This document shows positions 10,901 to 16,406 of a stretch of 64,000 bases of DNA, piece by piece. The notes below the pieces were generated by a model. It searched no databases and had not been told where the DNA came from. It saw nothing but the letters and a program-made list of their open reading frames with translations. This stretch comes from Akkermansiaceae bacterium (GTDB lineage Bacteria; Verrucomicrobiota; Verrucomicrobiia; Verrucomicrobiales; Akkermansiaceae). The position numbers and the translations under genes were made by a program. Location of the stretch: NCBI GenBank assembly GCA_013041925.1, contig JABDRB010000011.1, forward strand, positions 1 through 64,000, read 5' to 3'. Numbering within the stretch: the first letter of the stretch is position 1; every line of letters begins with the position of its first letter.

Positions 10901-11727
10901 TTGCCGTTGGACTGGATACTAAAATACCCGTAAACCGATGTTGCGTTTCCAAACTCAGTATAGTCGGGATCATTAAAATAACCATCCACCTGGCTTTGTG
11001 AAAAGACAACATCAGACTGCCGATCAGGGAAAGAGGCAAGAAGGACCAGACCCACACGATTCCCGACAGTAGTTGTCGATGGTGGCCCGCGTTGAATGAG
11101 AGTAGAATCAGACTCTTCCGTTGATGACTCTTCGGCCTCAGATGCGCTCTTCAGGACATCTGGATCTTGGGAAACTTCAGTATCTTCAGCTGGATTTTTC
11201 TCTGGAGCATTCGGATTCCTCGGCTTGTATCCGTTTTTCTTAATTTCCTTCTCTACTTCTTTGGAATACTTTTTGTAGCCGAAGTCGCGTGGTCGAAGCT
11301 TAGCAGCAAGTTCTGGTTTAAGCCGTCCTTGAGAATCATAACCAAGAAGGTCTCGTCTCCTTTGGGATATCTCAGCAATAGCAGAGGCGGGCAATCGTAA
11401 TTTCTTTTTGAATCCTGCGGGAGCCTTTCCCTTTCCAACTTGTTTCCCCGTAGAGATCCATGATTTTCCATCAGCCGCCAACCTAGCGTAACAGAATTGC
11501 CCCGTTCTCAAATCCTTCGTTACGGTAAACCCGTCAAGCGTCTCAGCGACGGCATAAAATTCATCACCAAAAACCCTTAATTCCAGTTCTTGGCCATTTC
11601 CATCAAGGACCTTAATCAGCTTTCCCTCCGGCCCATAGTGAGCGGCGTGAAGAAAACCAAATGTTGATGCAAATACAAGTAGACAGGAAAACCAAAAACG
11701 AACTGACGGAATACGTGGGGATATCAT
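4963..11727 (-). CDS. Giant secreted M6-family metalloprotease, copy A (2254 aa)
   Basis: A secreted multidomain zinc protease. The signal peptide (residues 1-28, ending LHAA) is followed by a charged propeptide (about 30-220). The M6 catalytic domain carries HENGHMLCNFPD at about residues 399-410 and an Asp-rich calcium-loop-like DGNGDG. Two BACON/Ig-like repeats follow (WLSLSVASG and WLTLSQSSG), then a Ser-Pro-Asn-Gly-Gly Ig-like module and a MAM-like domain (about 960-1120). A Calx-beta domain, a LamG-like jelly roll with PKD-like segment, a second Calx-beta, two InlB B-repeats and a second LamG/PKD-like unit complete the protein. The C-terminus (ending FFSRLNVSVDP) resembles tails common in verrucomicrobial secreted proteins. 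ATG 11727 was chosen because it opens the signal peptide. GTG 11784 would add 19 residues. It is the tandem paralogue of the gene at 1-4426, with a different set of binding modules. Likely role: extracellular degradation of protein or proteoglycan matrix. Substrate unknown. Confidence 0.88.
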   Translation of the reverse strand: MISPRIPSVRFWFSCLLVFASTFGFLHAAHYGPEGKLIKVLDGNGQELELRVFGDEFYAVAETLDGFTVTKDLRTGQFCYARLAADGKSWISTGKQVGKGKAPAGFKKKLRLPASAIAEISQRRRDLLGYDSQGRLKPELAAKLRPRDFGYKKYSKEVEKEIKKNGYKPRNPNAPEKNPAEDTEVSQDPDVLKSASEAEESSTEESDSTLIQRGPPSTTTVGNRVGLVLLASFPDRQSDVVFSQSQVDGYFNDPDYTEFGNATSVYGYFSIQSNGKLSYNCIVTAYYTAANDRSYYVTDQGVSFGVQARWLINEGIDKLAAEGFDFTECDGNGDGVLDGVNCFYAGSNVNAWADDFGLWAHKSSSSNSNLSAGGLTSNSYQYQITDMSMADLRIGTVCHENGHMLCNFPDLYSYDGNASSLGYVSLMHSGNYAGNEFHPTNVDPYLKSAAGWATVIDVDSSSSVRASMNVDNNTFYRFKNPSDSGEYFIMELRDNTGYEGPYGGHQSSVNPLTGLVVYHAKEDGKNTYSTIVTAENPNCDYTTPYELLLLEDDLPSKTPWYDDPTPGSGDGFESGDVIDDTTTPSAKFWSVSGRTVNSGMRIHDISTPSDTITFVIGDTPTGSPTINTTETAFTPTCDNGTNAAPQSFSINNSGGGTLNYSVSDNQTWLSLSVASGSITTGSDTVNLTYATSGLSSGNHSATITITDGAATNSPYTISVNLTVNALATINLSEASLSETLVAGGTSDKIFEIRNTGGGTLSYSLSDDVDWLTLSQSSGTVAAEVDTIYATFDTGSLSPDTYNGTITVTSTSATNSPLTLPVSFTVEGTEMVVTSPNGGETFDGSTSETITWTSTLGGNVKIDLLKGGSVDRTIAASTSNDGSYSWAIPTKVGGVNCRIQITSIEQPTKIDASNADFTINPSGGTCASFETDFDGWLQGSTDDFDWTRHTGTTVSSGTGPTDGLASDGDYYLYMESSSPNYPDKTATIYKDYDFSSMAAVMMSFDYHMYGATMGTLYLEASTNGGSSWDAAIWSLSGGQGDAWRAALVDLTPYAGESSVRLRFRGVTSTSYTSDFCLDNICLFDLTNTGVQFASSSYAATEADGSATVTVDRVGDTSGAVSVQYATTNGTATAGSDYTSSSGTLNWADGDGASKTFNVSITNDTDHESLQETVILTLSNPSGTSMIGSNPINLTIEDNDNQAPSIYAGADKTIFLSEAQPWTPAETTTALWLDADDASTFTLNGGNVQEWRDKSGNARHAGQTTPSSQPADTASGLDGKHVVSFDGSSDYLNFGTGLDFMSGASHSAFIVLADVTNYSDIYGAASGGSGANSLHVGFSNSSGYRMNYWGHDYGPSVTSNFVATGSIVNYIWDVGSPKQIFANGSLEGSGHNALAPGTMSGGGRISNVVGHGYLGGKIAEIVIVSGSVSQADRELLEGYLAHKWGMEGNLPSGHPYKTAPPGGAGMYAVANLSDATASDPDGDAFTTDWDLFDGPGASVTFGDEAVVNTTATFTEEGVYKLHLTGDDTRDQTTDEVIITVGIAGLSVAIDQASISENGGTSSATLTRVSTAGDLVVNLSSDDSSEATVPASVTILDGNATANFTVTAQNDSLDDGTQTVTITATASGYPVVTDTVDVLDDEYLVSYNGNGNDGGTAPADGSNPYTSGSSVTVSGSGTLTLTGHDLSGWTTEAGGGGTSYSPGYTFAIAGDVTLYAQWSPSSYTVTFNANGGAAPSPASKSVTYNTTYGTLAAISRSGYTFMGWFTSGTGGTEITSGTTVAITAAQTLYAQWNEKPVVNAGSDQPVYLTGSDIDWTPADTNTVAWFDAADAATIAESSGAVSQWSDKSGNGNHATQGNSSNQPTYNSSDSRLNNLPTIGYDQGFKYLDTPTLTAIQNVYVVTYYDDADNSFDSHRVLFSDTGNSIKLQGSSGNDDWVAGYGFDKYKDGSTTSSDLSILPMGPTLWTAKGTASHSGKVWRLLSGKQSYQYWEYGAIGEIVLTDGAESVATVQKMEGFLAWKWGMQAKLPAAHPYSTANATSGPKKSVPSATATLAGTVTDSDDTPTYSWSDTGTGTGTGIVTFADVNDLNSDVSFSGSGTYILRLTVDDGHSPVYEEVVITVSDPTPYSIWAGGVHSEVDGNNDGIDNGLAWVLGASGISVDAAALLPTLDSNTDAEYYIFNFRRSDAANVDTNTTITPQYGSDLGTWTNAVHDGTDIIITPTDDFYETGVDKVEVKVKRTLVTGDRFFSRLNVSVDP

Positions 11728-12233
11728 GGTATGATTATTAAATATTCTGGATGAAGATATCGAGATCTCAGGATCTGGATGCACATTCTTTATGATGTTG
11801 TCGATCCAATCGACATCGCCTTTTGAACAACTAAATCAAATAGATCTAACTGATTTACAGTGAATGCTTTATGCCTCATTTTAATAACATCAAAATGAAG
11901 ACAACTAAAAACCAGCAATTCAACAAAACCACAATAATTCAACGACGCAATTCTAATTTTCAAGAAAAGTCCGACCAAAACGGGGTCGATCCAACGAGGT
12001 AAACTTTCCCGATTGGGCGATATTTGAGTCCGTATTCACAAGATCCGACCGATCCTAGAGGCTGAATGGCTCTCATGTTGAACTGGGCGGCAGAAAATGA
12101 GCTAAGCTCTCACTCAGCACGGTTTCATGCCCAAATCCTGTCGGCCCAGTCAAAAAACCTCGATTAATCCGCCTTGAACGCCTTATCCGCCCTAGGCCAT
12201 AGAGAAAACCACAGAAAAAGGGGCAGAACTCAA
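11728..12233. other. Intergenic spacer between DUF6288 gene and M6 protease A (no gene seen)
   Basis: These 506 bases are almost entirely the long repeat. They contain the 62-codon minus-strand frame 11790-11978 (equivalent of 4489-4677), and AT-rich sequence around 11860-11950 suits a promoter, but no canonical hexamer pair could be assigned. Confidence 0.6.
11800..11814. promoter_or_regulatory. Perfect inverted repeat GTCGAT-CCA-ATCGAC in the M6 leader, copy A
   Basis: Identical in sequence and position to the palindrome at 4499-4513 of copy B. A candidate shared operator for both proteases. Not otherwise supported. Confidence 0.25.
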
Positions 12234-14906
12234 TTAGCCTCCCCCAGCCTGCTTCATTTCCTCGATGCTGATCATTTTTCGGGGTGTTTGGGAGTTTTCT
12301 ATCTGCGTGATGATCTCATCGGCATCTCCCCCTAGTGCTTCCTTGATCTGAGGGATGGCGTCTATGGCTTCGGCGCCAAAGGTTTTGAGGAGTTGAATGC
12401 GGGCCCTGACACGTGGACCGCGTCGGCCAGTGGGCTCGTTGATGGTTTTTATGGTTAAATCGATGACTTCTTTGATGTTGTGTCGGTTGAGGATTTCGAG
12501 TCCCTCCTGTCGCCCCCGTCCTGCGTAGGCGATGTAACTGCGGTCCTTATCCTCGATGATGTAGACAATTTGATCGATCATCCGCGGGAGGTCATCGATG
12601 GGGATATTTTTGATCAATGCCATGCCGGCACCACGGGCCAACATGTGTTTATGGTGAAGTAGTTTGGTGACGCCCGAATAGAAAAGATCTTTATCGAGAG
12701 ATAATGCGTAGGGGTCGGGGCCGAGAATTTTCACGAGGGCAACGCCGAGGTCGCGGTCGAGATTCCCGATGGGGTCGTAGGGTTTATCCGCAATCAACAC
12801 CTTGATGAGTTCAGGGCCATGGGGTTTTGCCTCATCCATCTCAGCGAGTTTTTTGGCTGCAAGCTGGCGGATCCAGACATGATCCTTGTCGTTTTGGACA
12901 ATGGCTACGAGCGCACCAGCGGCCTCGGTGATTTTCAGCTGTCCGATGGCATGAATGGCGCCAATACGTTGGTGGTGATTCCCCTTGGCGAGCAGCTTCA
13001 TGACTTGGTCGGCGACATCCGCGTCGAGGATCGCAAGGTGCTCCGCAGCCCTATGGCGCACGCGGGGTAATGGGCTCCCAAGTAGGGTGAGTAGCGAGTC
13101 GGCGTCTCGCTGTGACTCCCCAATGGCTCCGACCTCTGGGCTATCATTAGCCGTCTGACCGGTAAGCCAAAGGGATGGATCCATCCCTTTGCCCGTGATA
13201 TGAATGGCTCGCCGACCAGCGCAGTAGTTCATCAGGTAGGGGCTAGTATCACACAACCTCCCCGGCTTCGGGCTAACTCCCCAAGCCAGCATGCCCAGAA
13301 ATCGGCCATCCCATGAACGTGTGACGGTGCGCAACCAGTGGATTTTTTGGTTGTAGGCGGCAGTGACTTCGGGGCCAGCGACGTTGGCACCGAGTCCAGA
13401 CCAGAGAATATTCCACCACGGGCCGGTATGACCAGTTAGTATTTCATCAGCGGCGGCGGCGGACATCCTTGAGTAGAACCTAGCTCCCTCCATGTTACCG
13501 ATCAGCGCGTAGGCAACAGCGATCGATCCGCTCGTTCCGTTATTGGTGTGATGTTGTTCCACAGGTCCGTGACTTCCGTATGGGAGTGCCCCTTTTCCGA
13601 TCCAGTTGCTGTAGAAGGCGTGGGTTTTTTCAATCGCGGCGCGGACTTCAGGGTGCTTAACCCCGCACTTCTCGGCAAGGATCAATGACGTCCACAATGA
13701 AACCGATGTCTGGTTGATGGCGCCGTAGCCGTTGAGTCGGCCGTGCAGCTGACCAAAGTTTTTTGCGGGATCCGCTAGGTTATGATTCCAGAGTCCGGCA
13801 GCGTCCTGCCCCTTCGCAATGGTGAGCGCGTGCTGTTTAATGGAAGGAAGAACATATTCGTCGCCCGTGAGCAAGAAATACTCGGTAAGGATCAGCGCTT
13901 GATAGGCGTAATACCAGCTTACATAGGATCGATGCCCGAGCGTAGGATCAACCTCTGGGCTGGCAAAAGCACTTGCGTGGAGGACTTTGCCGACGTGGTC
14001 GATGTATTTTTTTTCACCCGTCGATAGCAGAGCGAGCAGTCCAGACTGCAGGATACCGACGTTGCCTGATTCGACGAGGTAGTCGGCAGCCTGAGTGATG
14101 ATGGCATCCGTTTTCGGGCAGTTGGTGGGTGCGGTGGGGCTGTAGTTGCCGATTACCTTAAGTTGAAGCGTGATGTGGTGTTCTTGCGCTGGCTTAGTGG
14201 CCAATGCGCCGGCTGCGACCGGTCGTTTGACTCTGAGTTTGAGACGACCACCGCCCTGATGGCTCTCGGCGTGATCGATACACGAGGTGAAAAGTTGAAA
14301 AATATTGCCTGTGACTGGTTTGTCGTCGACCGCGAGGATGACATCCCCGATTTGGAGATGACCCTCTGCGGGTGATCCTTTTTCGATGAGGTCAACGACG
14401 AGGCGATCTGGGTAGCGTTTGGCAAAAAAACCGGTCGGGCCGAAGTGGTAGAGTCCGCCGGGTTTGGGCGGTAAGTGCAGGTGGAATGTCAGCGTATTCC
14501 CTTTGCCGTTGCGTATCCCGTCACGCTCGACGGTGACAAACAGCTGCCAATCCCAATCGCGCCCCAATCGGTAAATCCGCTTTGCCGCCATTTTTCGGAT
14601 ATTGCTGCCGAGTCCACGGTGTTGAAGTTGGCGGATCCGATCGCCGACCTGCAATTTGCCGTCGGCCGGTGAATGGGGGATGACGTGAGTCACTCGGATA
14701 TGATCATCCATCACCCTTCCGCAGACGCCGGAGTCACCCAACCGATACGCTTGATTCGGAGTCAGCTCTTTGACTTCCGCCAGATCCTGATAATCCTGTC
14801 CAACCTGTATGACGGGCTCTACGGCTTGAAGGTCGATAAAGCCAGCCAAAAAGAATGCACTGATCGTCCATATGACCCCTAGGCGTGAGGTAATGCTTTT
14901 TTTCAT
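12234..14906 (-). CDS. DUF6288 / PDZ / HEAT-repeat exported protein (890 aa)
   Basis: An exported protein of a type I associate with Planctomycetes and Verrucomicrobia. ATG 14906 gives a signal peptide (MKKSITSRLGVIWTISAFFL...). The 14 codons before it, back to 14948, are probably not translated. Two PDZ-like units follow (about residues 60-130, with GDRIRQL, and 155-235, with GDVILAVDDKPV). The middle (about 270-570) is an alpha/alpha-type region with conserved Gly, Trp and His (GYGAINQTSVSLWTSL), as in DUF6288. The C-terminal third is made of HEAT-like repeats (RHRAAEHLAILD, IRQLAAKKLAEM). No catalytic residues were recognised. It is the gene whose last codons are duplicated behind M6 protease A. 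PDZ plus HEAT suggests a scaffolding or protein-binding role in the periplasm. Function unknown. Confidence 0.75.
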   Translation of the reverse strand: MKKSITSRLGVIWTISAFFLAGFIDLQAVEPVIQVGQDYQDLAEVKELTPNQAYRLGDSGVCGRVMDDHIRVTHVIPHSPADGKLQVGDRIRQLQHRGLGSNIRKMAAKRIYRLGRDWDWQLFVTVERDGIRNGKGNTLTFHLHLPPKPGGLYHFGPTGFFAKRYPDRLVVDLIEKGSPAEGHLQIGDVILAVDDKPVTGNIFQLFTSCIDHAESHQGGGRLKLRVKRPVAAGALATKPAQEHHITLQLKVIGNYSPTAPTNCPKTDAIITQAADYLVESGNVGILQSGLLALLSTGEKKYIDHVGKVLHASAFASPEVDPTLGHRSYVSWYYAYQALILTEYFLLTGDEYVLPSIKQHALTIAKGQDAAGLWNHNLADPAKNFGQLHGRLNGYGAINQTSVSLWTSLILAEKCGVKHPEVRAAIEKTHAFYSNWIGKGALPYGSHGPVEQHHTNNGTSGSIAVAYALIGNMEGARFYSRMSAAAADEILTGHTGPWWNILWSGLGANVAGPEVTAAYNQKIHWLRTVTRSWDGRFLGMLAWGVSPKPGRLCDTSPYLMNYCAGRRAIHITGKGMDPSLWLTGQTANDSPEVGAIGESQRDADSLLTLLGSPLPRVRHRAAEHLAILDADVADQVMKLLAKGNHHQRIGAIHAIGQLKITEAAGALVAIVQNDKDHVWIRQLAAKKLAEMDEAKPHGPELIKVLIADKPYDPIGNLDRDLGVALVKILGPDPYALSLDKDLFYSGVTKLLHHKHMLARGAGMALIKNIPIDDLPRMIDQIVYIIEDKDRSYIAYAGRGRQEGLEILNRHNIKEVIDLTIKTINEPTGRRGPRVRARIQLLKTFGAEAIDAIPQIKEALGGDADEIITQIENSQTPRKMISIEEMKQAGGG

Positions 14907-15040
14907 AATTCGGGTGATAGGATGATGATTGACTGGATCCAGCACCATGTTTGGACCCCGCCAGATCTATGCTATCGCTTCAGACAACGGCAACGGGCGC
15001 AGCATGGGGGTTACCCCGTTTTCCTGAGCAGATAGGCTCA

Positions 15041-16270
15041 TTAATTTCCTTGGAGCAGTTCGGCCATCGCCTTGCCCATGCCGTCGCCAATGTTCATGTA
15101 GGTCTCGGCGTTCCCGCCATAGTGACCGTTGGCACCGCCTCCCTTGGAGACAGGGTTGGAATAGAAGGTCGCCACGTTGCCTTTAAACTCTGGGTATTTC
15201 CCCGTCTTACCGTCGACAGCGAGTTGGGCATCCGTAATCTGGCCGCCCTTCTTTTCATGCCCCATGGTGGCACAAACAAAGGGAGCGTCTGGAGCATTAA
15301 AATCCTTGCGCAGATCCTTGATCAAATGAACGAGGTTCTCTTCATACTTGCTCGATTTACCCTGATCCTTGGCGCCCTGCCAGAAGAAGAAACCCGCAAC
15401 TTCGCATTTCGTGGCGCCTGGGTAATAGGTGCCAATATCCTTCATGACATCCTTAGCGGCTTTTGTATCCCCATCATACTGCACACCCGCATACCAGCCC
15501 CCCTCTTTGGGTGTTCGAGTGGGGTCATCCTTATTCCCTTCATATCCAGGAGCACTTGGAGGTAGCAGGTCGTAACCCAAGCTGCGGTTACCAATGCATG
15601 CCTTGAGGATCAAGACTGGCTCATCAAGAACATGCCCCACGTAATGACCAATACCGATCTCTGGGCCAAACTTGCCACCGGTCGCGCCAGAGCCATTGTC
15701 GCCGCTTAGCCAATCATTGAAGTGCGTATTCCATGGGTTGGAACCAGAACACATAACGCGCACATTTCGAACATCTTTGCGCACAATCCAATCACCAGAG
15801 TCATCAACGAGATAGGGGTATTGTCCCTTTTCTGTCGCCGACTTCAAACCCGAAGTCTTCCCAAATCCTAGCATGTTAGACTGCCCCATCAGGATGAAGA
15901 CCTTAACTGGCTTACTCATATCCGCCTCTTTGCCGTCAGAGTCTGGCAGGACGTCAGGTAAAGGTTTCGCTGAGACGGAACTTGTGCTGGATGTGTCTGA
16001 AGCGGGCTCCGCTTTTTCCCCATTTTCTTTGAGGTAAGTGATATCGGCCTCTGAAAGGATTTTCTGATTAAACTTCATCCGCTTGCCGTTGGACAAGGTG
16101 ACACTCACCGAACCCGTCGCCACATCATAGGATGTAAGGTCCCCTTCAAACGTTTTGGATCCGTCGACACTGGTCCATGTCCTCGCTTCGACACCAGCGA
16201 TCAATATGACCGAGAGTGCGGCGAGACCCGTCCAGTTTTTCCCGAGTTGCGTGAGGTATTTTTTGTGCAT
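15041..16270 (-). CDS. SHD1-like plus SASA-family carbohydrate acetylesterase (409 aa)
   Basis: A secreted esterase of the SGNH/SASA (sialate O-acetylesterase, CE6-like) family, expected to remove acetyl groups from polysaccharides. The N-terminal signal sequence ends near residue 29. A short SHD1-like beta domain follows (residues 30-80, RTWTSVDGSKTFEGDL), a module common in Planctomycetes and Verrucomicrobia. After a Ser/Thr linker comes the esterase domain with the nucleophile motif GQSNMLGFG (Ser131), a central FFWQGAKDQG block and a C-terminal NGHYGGNAETYMNIGDGM that should supply the catalytic His. It is followed downstream by the DUF6288 gene and preceded by a second SASA enzyme, suggesting a saccharide-deacetylation patch. 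The exact substrate is not determinable from sequence. Confidence 0.82.
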   Translation of the reverse strand: MHKKYLTQLGKNWTGLAALSVILIAGVEARTWTSVDGSKTFEGDLTSYDVATGSVSVTLSNGKRMKFNQKILSEADITYLKENGEKAEPASDTSSTSSVSAKPLPDVLPDSDGKEADMSKPVKVFILMGQSNMLGFGKTSGLKSATEKGQYPYLVDDSGDWIVRKDVRNVRVMCSGSNPWNTHFNDWLSGDNGSGATGGKFGPEIGIGHYVGHVLDEPVLILKACIGNRSLGYDLLPPSAPGYEGNKDDPTRTPKEGGWYAGVQYDGDTKAAKDVMKDIGTYYPGATKCEVAGFFFWQGAKDQGKSSKYEENLVHLIKDLRKDFNAPDAPFVCATMGHEKKGGQITDAQLAVDGKTGKYPEFKGNVATFYSNPVSKGGGANGHYGGNAETYMNIGDGMGKAMAELLQGN

Positions 16271-16406
16271 TGTTTTATCAGTGGTTGGTAATGTTGGCTG
16301 CCAATTTAGACACCTGATGGCTGGTAGTCAATTCGACTAATGGAGCAATTTATTGTTAGCACCCACTACCGGGATCAACTCATGGTGCCTTTTTCTCATT
16401 TACCTC

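Larger units (their letters stand above)
11640..12256 (-). repeat. Long direct repeat, right copy (leader plus signal-peptide codons of the M6 gene)
   Basis: This is the partner of 4339-4956. Here the C-rich end is the genuine 3' terminus of the DUF6288 reading frame (last residues KQAGGG, then TAA at 12234-12236), which shows that this copy is in the ancestral context. Confidence 0.9.
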
